A stretch of DNA of 64,000 nt, from NCBI RefSeq assembly GCF_050948175.1, contig NW_027490149.1, forward strand, positions 186,001-250,000. Reading direction: 5' to 3'. Numbering within the stretch: position 1 is the stretch's first letter; every line of letters begins with the position of its first letter. A model generated the notes under the pieces. That model was not told the DNA's origin, searched no databases, and saw only the letters and a list, made by a program, of their open reading frames with translations. The position numbers were made by a program, and so were the translations under genes. Origin of the DNA: Xylocopa sonorina. Lineage: Eukaryota > Arthropoda > Insecta > Hymenoptera > Apidae. Below are positions 28,889-41,377 of this stretch, piece after piece.

Positions 28889-31672
28889 TAGGGTTCATAT
28901 GATTCTTATAACGCGATATCGCATATCATTTCTATGTTTCATGGTAAGATATAACATGATTTGCGAAGTGTTATGTATTGCTCGTCTACACTTCAAATGA
29001 ATGTAAATGCGACCCTTCCTTGCTAGGAAATAGCGTTTGCAGATGTCTAGGTATCGTAGAAATAGTGTTCTAATGCTTCTTAAAACGCGATATCGCATCT
29101 CATTTCTATGTTTCATGGTAAGATATAATATGATTTGCGAAGTATCATGTATTCCTCGTCTACACTTCAAATGAATGTAAATGCGACACTTCCTTGCTAG
29201 GGAATAGCAATTGCAGATGTCTACGTATCGTAGCAATAGGGTTCATATGATTCTTATAACGCGATATCGCATATCATTTCTATGTTTCATGGTAAGATAT
29301 AACATGATTTGCGAAGTGTTATGTATTGCTCGTCTACACTTCAAATGAATGTAAATGCGACCCTTCCTTGCTAGGAAATAGCGTTTGCAGATGTCTACGT
29401 ATCGTAGCAGTAGAGTTCTTATGATTCTTAAAACGCGATATCGCATCTCATTTCTATGTTTCATGGTAAGATATAATATGATTTGCGAAGTGTTATGTAT
29501 TCCTCGACTACACTTCAAATGAATGTAAATGCGACACTTCTTTGCTAGGAAATAGCGTTTGCAAATGTCTACCTATCGTAGCAATAGTGTTCTAATGCTT
29601 CTTAAAACGCGATATCGCATCTCATTTCTATGTTTCATGGTAAGATATGATATGATTTGCGAAGTATCATGTATTCCTCGTCTACACTTCAAATGAATGT
29701 AAATGCGACACTTCCTTGCAAGGATATAGCGTTTGCAGATCTCTAAGTATCGTGGCAATAGTGTTCATATGATACTTAAAACGCGATATCGTATCTCATT
29801 TCTATGTTTCATGGTAAGATATAACATGATTTGCGAAGTGTTATGTATTCCTCGTCTACACTTCAAATGAATGTAAATGCGACACTTCCTTGCTAGGAAA
29901 TAGCGTTTGCAAATGTCTACCTATCGTAGCGATAGTGTTCTAATGCTTTTTAAAACGCGATATCGCATCTCATTTCTATGTATCATGGTAAGATATAGTA
30001 TGATTTGCGAAGTGTTATGTATTCCTCGTCTACACTTCAAATGAATGTGAATGCGATACTTCCTCGCTAGGAAATAGCGTTTGCAGATGTCTACGTATCG
30101 TAGCAATAGAGTTCTAATGCTTCTTAAAACGCGATATCGCATCTCATTTCTATGTTTCATGGTAAGATGTAATATGATTTGCGAAGTATCATGGATTCCT
30201 CGTCTACACTTCAAATGAATGTAAATGCGACACTTCCTTGCAAGGAAATAGCGTTTGCAGATGTCTACCTATCGTAGCGATAGTGTTCTAATGCTTCTTA
30301 AAACGCGATATCGCATCTCATTTCTATGTTTCATGGTAAGATATAATATGATTTGCGGAGTGTTATGTATTCCTCGACTACACTTCAAATGAATGTAAAT
30401 GCGACACTTCTTTGCTAGGAAATAGCGTTTGCAAATGTCTACCTATCGTAGCAATAGTGTTCTAATGCTTCTTAAAACGCGATATCGCATCTCATTTCTA
30501 TGTTTCATGGTAAGATATGATATGATTTGCGAAGTATCATGTATTCCTCGTCTACACTTCAAATGAATGTAAATGCGACACTTCCTTGCAAGGATATAGC
30601 GTTTGCAGATGTCTAAGTATCGTGGCAATAGTGTTCATATGATACTTAAAACGCGATATCGTATCTCATTTCTATGTTTCATGGTAAGATATAACATGAT
30701 TTGCGAAGTGTTATGTATTCCTCGTCTACACTTCAAATGAATGTAAATGCGACACTTCCTTGCATGGAAATAGCGTTTGCAGATGCCTACGTATCGAAGC
30801 AATAGAGTTCAAATGCTTCTTAAAACGAGATATTGCATCTCATATCTATGTTTCATGGTAAGATATAATATTCATTGCGAAGTGTTATGCATTCCTCGTC
30901 TACGATTCAAATGAATGTAAATGCGACACTTCCTTGCAAGGAAATAGCAATTGCAGATGTCTACGTATCGTAGCAATAGGGTTCATATGATTCTTATAAC
31001 GCGATATCGCATCTGATTTCTATGTTTCATGGTAAGATATAATATGATTTGCGAAGTGTTATGTATTCCTCGACTACACTTCAAATGAATGTAAATGCGA
31101 CACTTCTTTCCTAGGGAATAGCGTTTGCAAATGTCTACCTATCGTAGCAATAGTGTTCTAATGCTTCTTAAAACGCGATATCGCATCTCATTTCTATGTT
31201 TCATGGTAAGATATAATATGATTTGCGAAGTATCATGTATTCCTCGTCTACACTTCAAAAGAATGTAAATGCGACACTTCCTTGCTAGGAAATAGCGTCT
31301 GCAGATGTCTAGGTATCGTAGCAATAGAGTTCTAATGCTTCTTAAAACGCGATATCGCATCTCATTTCTATGTTTCATGGTAAGATATAATATGATTTGC
31401 GGAGTATCATGTATTCCTCGTCTACACTTCAAATGAATGTAAATGCGACACTTCCTTGCAAGGATATAGCGTTTGCAGATGTCTACGTATCGAAGCAATA
31501 GAGTTCAAATGCTTCTTAAAACGAGATATTGCATCTCATATCTATGTTTCATGGTAAGATATAATATTCATTGCGAAGTGTTATGCATTCCTCGTCTACG
31601 ATTCAAATGAATGTAAATGCGACACTTCCTTGCAAGGAAATAGCAATTGCAGATGTCTACGTATCGTAGCAA
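28889..31672. repeat. Domain 2 HOR unit 5 (16 monomers, 2784 bp)
   Basis: An expanded unit 4. The third monomer is replaced by four (29237, a second copy of the marker; 29411; 29585; 29759), and an extra unit like 29585 is inserted at 30455. The net gain is four monomers. The rest follows unit 4 in order, ending with type B units at 30803 and 31499. Confidence 0.85.
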
Positions 31673-33586
31673 TAGGGTTCATATGATTCTTATAACGCGA
31701 TATCGCATATCATTTCTATGTTTCATGGTAAGATATAACATGATTTGCGAAGTGTTACGTATTGCTCGTCTACACTTCAAATGAATGTAAATGCGACCCT
31801 TCCTTGCTAGGAAATAGCGTTTGCAGATGTCTAGGTATCGTAGAAATAGTGTTCTAATGCTTCTTAAAACGCGATATCGCATCTCATTTCTATGTTTCAT
31901 GGTAAGATATAATATGATTTGCGAAGTATCATGTATTCCTCGTCTACACTTCAAATGAATGTAAATGCGACACTTCCTTGCTAGGAAATAGCAATTGCAG
32001 ATGTCTACGTATCGTAGCAATAGGGTTCATATGATTCTTATAACGCGATATCGCATATCATTTCTATGTTTCATGGTAAGATATAACATGATTTGCGAAG
32101 TGTTATGTATTGCTCGTCTACACTTCAAATGAATGTAAATGCGACCCTTCCTTGCTAGGAAATAGCGTTTGCAGATGTCTACGTATCGTAGCAGTAGAGT
32201 TCTTATGATTCTTAAAACGCGATATCGCATCTCATTTCTATGTTTCATGGTAAGATATAATATGATTTGCGAAGTGTTATGTATTCCTCGACTACACTTC
32301 AAATGAATGTAAATGCGACACTTCTTTGCTAGGAAATAGCGTTTGCAAATGTCTACCTATCGTAGCAATAGTGTTCTAATGCTTCTTAAAACGCGATATC
32401 GCATCTCATTTCTATGTTTCATGGTAAGATATGATATGATTTGCGAAGTATCATGTATTCCTCGTCTACACTTCAAATGAATGTAAATGCGACACTTCCT
32501 TGCAAGGATATAGCGTTTGCAGATGTCTAAGTATCGTGGCAATAGTGTTCATATGATACTTAAAACGCGATATCGTATCTCATTTCTATGTTTCATGGTA
32601 AGATATAACATGATTTGCGAAGTGTTATGTATTCCTCGTCTACACTTCAAATGAATGTAAATGCGACACTTCCTTGCTAGGAAATAGCGTTTGCAAATGT
32701 CTACCTATCGTAGCGATAGTGTTCTAATGCTTTTTAAAACGCGATATCGCATCTCATTTCTATGTATCATGGTAAGATATAGTATGATTTGCGAAGTGTT
32801 ATGTATTCCTCGTCTACACTTCAAATGAATGTGAATGCGATACTTCCTCGCTAGGAAATAGCGTTTGCAGATGTCTACGTATCGTAGCAATAGAGTTCTA
32901 ATGCTTCTTAAAACGCGATATCGCATCTCATTTCTATGTTTCATGGTAAGATGTAATATGATTTGCGAAGTATCATGGATTCCTCGTCTACACTTCAAAT
33001 GAATGTAAATGCGACACTTCCTTGCAAGGAAATAGCGTTTGCAGATGTCTACCTATCGTAGCGATAGTGTTCTAATGCTTCTTAAAACGCGATATCGCAT
33101 CTCATTTCTATGTTTCATGGTAAGATATAATATGATTTGCGGAGTGTTATGTATTCCTCGACTACACTTCAAATGAATGTAAATGCGACACTTCTTTGCT
33201 AGGAAATAGCGTTTGCAAATGTCTACCTATCGTAGCAATAGTGTTCTAATGCTTCTTAAAACGCGATATCGCATCTCATTTCTATGTTTCATGGTAAGAT
33301 ATGATATGATTTGCGAAGTATCATGTATTCCTCGTCTACACTTCAAATGAATGTAAATGCGACACTTCCTTGCAAGGATATAGCGTTTGCAGATGTCTAA
33401 GTATCGTGGCAATAGTGTTCATATGATACTTAAAACGCGATATCGTATCTCATTTCTATGTTTCATGGTAAGATATAACATGATTTGCGAAGTGTTATGT
33501 ATTCCTCGTCTACACTTGAAATGAATGTAAATGCGACACTTCCTTGCATGGAAATAGCGTTTGCAGATGCCTACGTATCGAAGCAA
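31673..33586. repeat. Domain 2 HOR unit 6 (11 monomers, cut short)
   Basis: Matches the first 11 monomers of unit 5 at an exact 2784-bp offset with only a few base differences. The match ends inside the following monomer (33587), where a type B left half joins a type A right half. The HOR therefore ends at a visible recombination point. Confidence 0.85.
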
Positions 33587-33760
33587 TAGAGTTCAAATGC
33601 TTCTTAAAACGAGATATTGCAGCTCATTTCTATGTTTCATGATAAGATATAACATGATTTGCGAAGTGTTATGTATTCCTCGTCTACACTTCAAATGAAT
33701 GTAAATGCGACCCTTCCTTGCTAGGAAATAGCGTCTGCAGATGTCTAGGTATCGTAGCAA
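33587..33760. repeat. Chimeric monomer at the end of the domain 2 HOR
   Basis: The left half is type B (TTCAAATGCTTC, ACGAGATATTGC). From GCAGCTCATTTC onward it is type A-like (CATGATAAG, ATAACATGATTTGCG), and this right half closely resembles the unit near 15150-15230. The switch inside one monomer marks a past exchange. Following units (33761, 33935) share AAACTCGATATCGC and resemble the unit at 24017. Confidence 0.75.
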
Positions 33761-34620
33761 TAGAGTTCTAATGCTTCTTAAAACTCGATATCGCATCTCA
33801 TTTCTATGTTTCATGGTAAGATGTAATATGATTTGCGAAGTGTTATGCATTCCTCGTCTACGATTCAAATGAATGTAAATGCGACCCTTCCTTGCTAGGA
33901 AATAGCGTCTGCAGATGTCTAGGTATCGTAGCAATAGAGATCTAATGCTTCTCAAAACTCGATATCGCATCTCATTTCTATGTTTCATGGTAAGATGTAA
34001 TATGATTTGCGAAGTGTTATGCATTCCTCGTCTACACTTCAAATGAATGTAAATGCGACACTTCCTTGCTAGGAAATAGCGTTTGCAAATGTCTACCTAT
34101 CGTAGCGATAGTGTTCTAATGCTTTTTAAAACGCGATATCGCATCTCATTTCTATGTATCATGGTAAGATATAGTATGATTTGCGAAGTGTTATGTATTC
34201 CTCGTCTACACTTCAAATGAATGTGAATGCGACACTTCCTCGCTAGGAAATAGCGTTTGCAGATGCCTACGTATCGAAGCAATACAGTTCAAATGCTTCT
34301 TAAAACGAGATATTGCATCTCATATCTATGTTTCCTGATAAGATATAATATTCATTGCGAAGTGTTATGCATTCCTCGTCTACGATTCAAATGAATGTAA
34401 ATGTGACACTTCCTTGCAAGGAAATAGCGTTTGCAGATGTCTACGTATCGTAGCAATAGAGTTCTTATGATTCTTAAAAGGCGATATCGCATCTCATTTC
34501 TATGTTTCATGGTAAGATATAATATGATTTGCGAAGTGTTATGTATTCCTCGACTACACTTCAAATGAATCTAAATGCGACACTTCTTTCCTAGGAAATA
34601 GCGTTTGCAAATGTCTACCT

Positions 34621-35278
34621 ATCGTAGCAATAGCTTTCTAATGCTTCTTAAAACGCGATATCGCATCTCATTTCTATGTTTCATGGTAAGATATAATATG
34701 ATTTTCGAAGTGTCCTGTATTCCTCGCCTACACTTCAAATGAATGTAAATGCGACTCTTCCTTGCAAGGAAATAGCGTTTGCAGATGTCTACGTATCGAA
34801 GCAATAGAGTTCATATGATACTTAAAACGCGATATCGCATCTCATTTCTATGTTTCATGGTAAGATATAATATGATTTTCGAAGTGTCCTGTATTCCTCG
34901 TCTACACTTCAAATGAATGTAAATGCGACTCTTCCTTGCAAGGAAATAGCGTTTGCAGATGTCTACGTATCGAAGCAATAGAGTTCATATGATACTTAAA
35001 ACGCGATATCGCATCTCATTTCTATGTTTCATGGTAAGATATAATATGATTTGCGAAGTGTTATGTATTCCTCGTCTACACTTCAAATGAATGTAAATGC
35101 GACACTTCTTTGCTAGGAAATAGCGTTTGCAAATGTCTACCTATCGTAGCAATAGCTTTCGAATGCTTCTTAAAACGCGATATCGAATCTCATTTCTATG
35201 TTTCATGGTAAGATATAATATGATTTTCGAAGTGTCCTGTATTCCTCGTCTACACTTCAAATGAATCTAAATGCGACT
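34621..35278. repeat. Local run of TTTTCGAAGTGTCCTG monomers
   Basis: The rare motif ATTTTCGAAGTGTCCTG occurs near 34702, 34876 and 35224, with linked GACTCTTCCTTGC. Two of these units are adjacent and nearly identical, a one-monomer duplication. A related unit lies near 20093 in domain 1, so the variant predates the domain 2 HOR. Confidence 0.7.
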
Positions 35279-36106
35279 CTTCCTTGCAAGGAAATAGCGT
35301 TTGCAGATGTCTACGTATCGAAGCAATAGAGTTCTAATGCTTCTAAAAACTCGATATCGCATCACATTTCTATGTTTCATGGTAAGATGTAATATGATTT
35401 GCGAAGTGTTATGCATTCCTCGTCTACGATTCAAATGAATGTAAATGCGACACTTCCTTGCAAGGAAATAGCGTTTGCAGATGTCTACGTATCGTAGCAA
35501 TAGAGTTCTAATGCTTCTTAAAGCGCGATATCGCATCTCATTTCTATGTTTCATGGTAAGATATAATATGATTTGCGAAGTATCATGTATTCCTCGTCTA
35601 CACTTCAAAGGAATGTAAATGCGACACTTCCTTGCTAGAAAATAGCGATTGCAGATGTCTACGTATCGTAGCAATAGAGTTGATATGATTCTTAAAACGC
35701 GATATCGCATCTCATTTCTATGTTTCATGGTAAGATATAACATGATTTGCGAAGTGTTATGTATTCCTCGTCTACACTTCAAATGAATGTAAATGCCACC
35801 CTTCCTTGCTAGGAAATAGAGTCTGCAGATGTCTAGGTACCGTAGCAATTGTGTTCTAATGCTTCTTAAAACTCGATATCGCATCTCATTTCTATGTTTC
35901 ATGGTAAGATGTAACATGATTTGCGAAGTGTTATGTATTCCACGTCTACACTTCAAATAAATGTAAATGCGACACTTCCTTGCAAGGAAATAGCGTTTGC
36001 AGATGTCTACGTATCGAAGCAATAGGGTTCAAATGCTTCTTAAAACGATATATTGCATCTCATATCTATGTTTCATGAGATATATTATTCATTGCGAAGT
36101 GTTATG
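35279..36106. repeat. Partial upstream copy of the 14-monomer HOR
   Basis: Matches about 36842-37669 at a 1563-bp offset (9 x 174 minus 3) and again about 39275-40102. It includes the rare CATCACATTTC, AATGCCACCCTTCC, TAGAGTCTGCAG, GTACCGTAGCAATTG and CAAATAAATG variants and the 3-bp deletion at 36071-36090. Similarity stops on both sides at typical monomer variants. Confidence 0.8.
36071..36090. other. Three-base deletion in a type B monomer (first of three copies)
   Basis: TTTCATGAGATATATTATTC stands where other type B units have TTTCATGATAAG followed by ATATAATATTC, three bases longer. Identical copies lie at 37634-37653 and 40067-40086. The phase count drops by nine across the three sites, matching the observed shift from +4 to -5. 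A multiple of three keeps the minus-strand frame. Confidence 0.85.
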
Positions 36107-36503
36107 TATTCCTCGTCTACACTTCAAATGAATGTGAATGCGACACTTCCTCGCTAGGAAATAGCGTTTGCAGATGTCTACGTATCGTTGCAATGGATTT
36201 CTGATGCTTCATAAAACGCGATATCGCATCTCATTTCTATGTTTCATGGTAAGATATAATATGATTTGCGAAGTGTTATGTATTCCTCGTCTACACCTCA
36301 AATGAATGTAAATGCGACACTTCTTTGTAAGGAAATAGCGTTTGCAGATGTCTACGTATCGTTGCAATAGAGTTCTTATGATTCTTAAAACGCGATATCG
36401 CATCTCATTTCTATGTTTCATGGTAAGATATTATATGATTTGCGAAGTGTCATGTATTCCTCGTCTACACTTCAAATGAATGTAAATGCGACACTTCTTT
36501 GCA

Positions 36504-38936
36504 AGGAAATAGCGTTTGCAGATGTCTACGTATCGTTGCAATAGAGTTCTTATGATTCTTAAAACGCGATATCACATCTCATTTCTATGTTTAATGGTAA
36601 GATATAATATGATTTGCGGAGTGTTATGTATTCCTCGTCTACACTTCAAATGAATGTAAATGCGACATTTCCTTTCAAGGAAATAGCGTTTGCAAATGTC
36701 TACCTATCGTAGCAGTAGTGTTCTAATGCTTCTTAAAACGAGATATTGCATCTCATATCTATGTTTCATGATAAGATACAATATTCATTGCGAAGTGTTA
36801 TGCATTCCTCGTCTACGATTCAAATGAATGTAAATGCGTCACTTCCTTGCAAGGAAATAGCGTTTGCAGATGTCTACGTATCGTAGCAATAGAGTTCTAA
36901 TGCTTCTTAAAACGCGGTATCGCATCACATTTCTATGTTTCATGGTAAGATGTAATATGATTTGCGAAGTGTTATGCATTCCTCGTCTACGATTCAAATG
37001 AATGTAAATGCGACACTTCCTTGCAAGGAAATAGCGTTTGCAGATGTCTACGTATCGTAGCAATAGAGTTCTAATGCTTCTTAAAGCGCGATATCGCATC
37101 TCATTTCTATGTTTCATGGTAAGATATAATATGATTTGCGAAGTATCATGTATTCCTCGTCTACACTTCAAATGAATGTAAATGCGACACTTCCTTGCTA
37201 GAAAATAGCGATTGCAGATGTCTACGTATCGTAGCAATAGAGTTGATATGATTCTTAAAACGCGATATCGCATCTCATTTCTATGTTTCATGGTAAGATA
37301 TAACATGATTTGCGAAGTGTTATGTATTCCTCGTCTACACTTCAAATGAATGTAAATGCCACCCTTCCTTGCTAGGAAATAGAGTCTGCAGATGTCTAGG
37401 TACCGTAGCAATTGTGTTCTAATGCTTCTTAAAACTCGATATCGCATCTCATTTCTATGTTTCATGGTAAGATGTAACATGATTTGCGAAGTGTTATGTA
37501 TTCCACGTCTACACTTCAAATAAATGTAAATGCGACACTTCCTTGCAAGGAAATAGCGTTTGCAGATGTCTACGTATCGAAGCAATAGAGTTCAAATGCT
37601 TCTTAAAACGATATATTGCATCTCATATCTATGTTTCATGAGATATATTATTCATTGCGAAGTGTTATGCATTCCTCGTCTACGATTCAAATGAAAGTAA
37701 ATGCGACACTTCCTTGCAAGGAAGTAGCGTTTGCAGATGTCTACGTATCGTAGCAATAGAGTTCATATGATTCTTAAAACGCGATATCGCATCTCGTTTC
37801 TATGTTTCATGGTAAGATATAACATGATTTGCGAACTGTTATGTATTCCTCGTCTACGATTCAAATGAATGTAAATGCGACACTTCTCTGCTAGGAAATA
37901 GCGTTTGCAAATGTCTACCTATCGTAGCAATAGTGTTCTAATGCTTCTTCAAACGCGATATCGCATCTCATTTCTATGTTTCATGGTAAGATATAATATG
38001 ATTTGCGAAGTATCATGTATTCCTCGTCTACACTTCAAATGAACGTAAATGCGACACTTGCTTGCTAGGAAATAGCGTCTGCAGATGTCTAGGTATCGTA
38101 GCAATAGAGTTCTAATGCATCTTAAAACGCGATATCGCATCTCATTTCTATGTTTCATGGTAAGATATAATATGATTTGCGAAGTGTTATGTATTCCTCG
38201 TCTACACTTCAAATGAATGTAAATGCGACACTTCTTTGCAAGGAAATAGCGTTTGCAGATGTCTACGTAACGTTGCAATAGAGTTCTTGTGATTCTTAAA
38301 ACGCTATATCGCATCTCATTTCTATGTTTAATGGTAAGATATAATATGATTTGCGGAGTGATATGTATTCCTCGTCTACACTTCAAATGAATGCAAATGC
38401 GACACTTCCTTGCAAGGAAATAGCGTTTGCAGATGTCTACGTATCGCAGCAATAGATTTCTAATGCTTCTTAAAGCGCGATATCGCATCTCATTTCTATG
38501 CTACATGGTAAGATGTAATATTCATTGCGAAGTGTTATGCATTCCACGTCTACGATTCAAATGAAAGTAAATGCGACACTTCCTTGCAGGGAAATACCGA
38601 TTGCAGATTTCTACGTATCGTAGCAGTAGAGTTCTAATGCTTCTTAAAACGCGATATCGCATCTCATTTCTATGTTTCATGGTAAGATATAATATGATTT
38701 GCGAAGTGTTATGTATTCCTCGTATACACATCAAATGAATGTAAATGCGACACTTCCTTGCAAGGAAATAGCGTTTGCAGATGTCTACGTATCGTAGCAA
38801 TAGAGTTCTTATGATTCTTAAAACGCTATATCGCATCTCATTTCTATGTTTCATGGTAAGATATAATATGATTTGCGAAGTGTTATGTATTCCTCGTCTA
38901 CACTTCAAATGAATGTGAATGCGACACTTTCTCGCT
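36504..38936. repeat. 14-monomer HOR, copy 1 (2433 bp)
   Basis: The next 2433 bases repeat this block in order. The length equals 14 x 174 minus 3, and the missing bases are the deletion at 37634-37653. The left limit is set by GCTAGG against GCAAGG just before it. Marker variants include CATCACATCTC with TTTAATGG, CGCGGTATCGCATCAC, CTTGCTTGCTAGG and CGTAACGTTGC. Confidence 0.88.
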
Positions 38937-41369
38937 AGGAAATAGCGTTTGCAGATGTCTACGTATCGTTGCAATAGAGTTCTTATGATTCTTAAAACGC
39001 GATATCACATCTCATTTCTATGTTTAATGGTAAGATATAATATGATTTGCGGAGTGTTATGTATTCCTCGTCTACACTTCAAATGAATGTAAATGCGACA
39101 CTTCCTTTCAAGGAAATAGCGTTTGCAAATGTCTACCTATCGTAGCAGTAGTGTTCTAATGCTTCTTAAAACGAGATATTGCATCTCATATCTATGTTTC
39201 ATGATAAGATACAATATTCATTGCGAAGTGTTATGCATTCCTCGTCTACGATTCAAATGAATGTAAATGCGTCACTTCCTTGCAAGGAAATAGCGTTTGC
39301 AGATGTCTACGTATCGTAGCAATAGAGTTCTAATGCTTCTTAAAACGCGGTATCGCATCACATTTCTATGTTTCATGGTATGATGTAATATGATTTGCGA
39401 AGTGTTATGCATTCCTCGTCTACGATTCAAATGAATGTAAATGCGACACTTCCTTGCAAGGAAATAGCGTTTGCAGATGTCTACGTATCGTAGCAATAGA
39501 GTTCTAATGCTTCTTAAAGCGCGATATCGCATCTCATTTCTATGTTTCATGGTAAGATATAATATGATTTGCGAAGTATCATGTATTCCTCGTCTACACT
39601 TCAAATGAATGTAAATGCGACACTTCCTTGCTAGAAAATAGCGATTGCAGATGTCTACGTATCGTAGCAATAGAGTTGATATGATTCTTAAAACGCGATA
39701 TCGCATCTCATTTCTATGTTTCATGGTAAGATATAACATGATTTGCGAAGTGTTATGTATTCCTCGTCTACACTTCAAATGAATGTAAATGCCACCCTTC
39801 CTTGCTAGGAAATAGAGTCTGCAGATGTCTAGGTACCGTAGCAATTGTGTTCTAATGCTTCTTAAAACTCGATATCGCATCTCATTTCTATGTTTCATGG
39901 TAAGATGTAACATGATTTGCGAAGTGTTATGTATTCCACGTCTACACTTCAAATAAATGTAAATGCGACACTTCCTTGCAAGGAAATAGCGTTTGCAGAT
40001 GTCTACGTATCGAAGCAATAGAGTTCAAATGCTTCTTAAAACGATATATTGCATCTCATATCTATGTTTCATGAGATATATTATTCATTGCGAAGTGTTA
40101 TGCATTCCTCGTCTACGATTCAAATGAAAGTAAATGCGACACTTCCTTGCAAGGAAGTAGCGTTTGCAGATGTCTACGTATCGTAGCAATAGAGTTCATA
40201 TGATTCTTAAAACGCGATATCGCATCTCGTTTCTATGTTTCATGGTAAGATATAACATGATTTGCGAACTGTTATGTATTCCTCGTCTACGATTCAAATG
40301 AATGTAAATGCGACACTTCTCTGCTAGGAAATAGCGTTTGCAAATGTCTACCTATCGTAGCAATAGTGTTCTAATGCTTCTTCAAACGCGATATCGCATC
40401 TCATTTCTATGTTTCATGGTAAGATATAATATGATTTGCGAAGTATCATGTATTCCTCGTCTACACTTCAAATGAACGTAAATGCGACACTTGCTTGCTA
40501 GGAAATAGCGTCTGCAGATGTCTAGGTATCGTAGCAATAGAGTTCTAATGCATCTTAAAACGCGATATCGCATCTCATTTCTATGTTTCATGGTAAGATA
40601 TAATATGATTTGCGAAGTGTTATGTATTCCTCGTCTACACTTCAAATGAATGTAAATGCGACACTTCTTTGCAAGGAAATAGCGTTTGCAGATGTCTACG
40701 TAACGTTGCAATAGAGTTCTTGTGATTCTTAAAACGCTATATCGCATCTCATTTCTATGTTTAATGGTAAGATATAATATGATTTGCGGAGTGATATGTA
40801 TTCCTCGTCTACACTTCAAATGAATGCAAATGCGACACTTCCTTGCAAGGAAATAGCGTTTGCAGATGTCTACGTATCGCAGCAATAGATTTCTAATGCT
40901 TCTTAAAGCGCGATATCGCATCTCATTTCTATGCTACATGGTAAGATGTAATATTCATTGCGAAGTGTTATGCATTCCACGTCTACGATTCAAATGAAAG
41001 TAAATGCGACACTTTCTTGCAAGGAAATACCGATTGCAGATTTCTACGTATCGTAGCAGTAGAGTTCTAATGCTTCTTAAAACGCGATATCGCATCTCAT
41101 TTCTATGTTTCATGGTAAGATATAATATGATTTGCGAAGTGTTATGTATTCCTCGTATACACATCAAATGAATGTAAATGCGACACTTCCTTGCAAGGAA
41201 ATAGCGTTTGCAGATGTCTACGTATCGTAGCAATAGAGTTCTTATGATTCTTAAAACGCTATATCGCATCTCATTTCTATGTTTCATGGTAAGATATAAT
41301 ATGATTTGCGAAGTGTTATGTATTCCTCGTCTACACTTCAAATGAATGTGAATGCGACACTTTCTCGCT
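38937..41369. repeat. 14-monomer HOR, copy 2 (2433 bp)
   Basis: A near-identical tandem copy of the preceding block; by eye only a handful of bases differ (for example GGTATGATG against GGTAAGATG near 39380). It carries the same 3-bp deletion at 40067-40086. Such identity beside far more variable neighbours indicates a recent duplication or gene conversion. Confidence 0.88.
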
Positions 41370-41377
41370 AGAAAATA

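Larger units (their letters stand above)
20189..34282. repeat. Domain 2: HOR with unit length varying from 10 to 16 monomers
   Basis: Six HOR units begin with the same marker monomer (GGGTTCATATGATTCTTATA, then CGCATATCATTTC) at 21059, 22799, 24887, 26801, 28889 and 31673. Spacings are 1740, 2088, 1914, 2088 and 2784 bp, all exact multiples of 174. Variants that appear private to this domain include TTCTTATAACGCG, AGCAATTGCAG, ATGTATCATGG and type B units with GGTAAG. The monomer phase stays at +4 across the whole domain, so there is no net indel in 14 kb. The last units (33587-34282) are chimeric and lead into domain 3. Confidence 0.9.
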
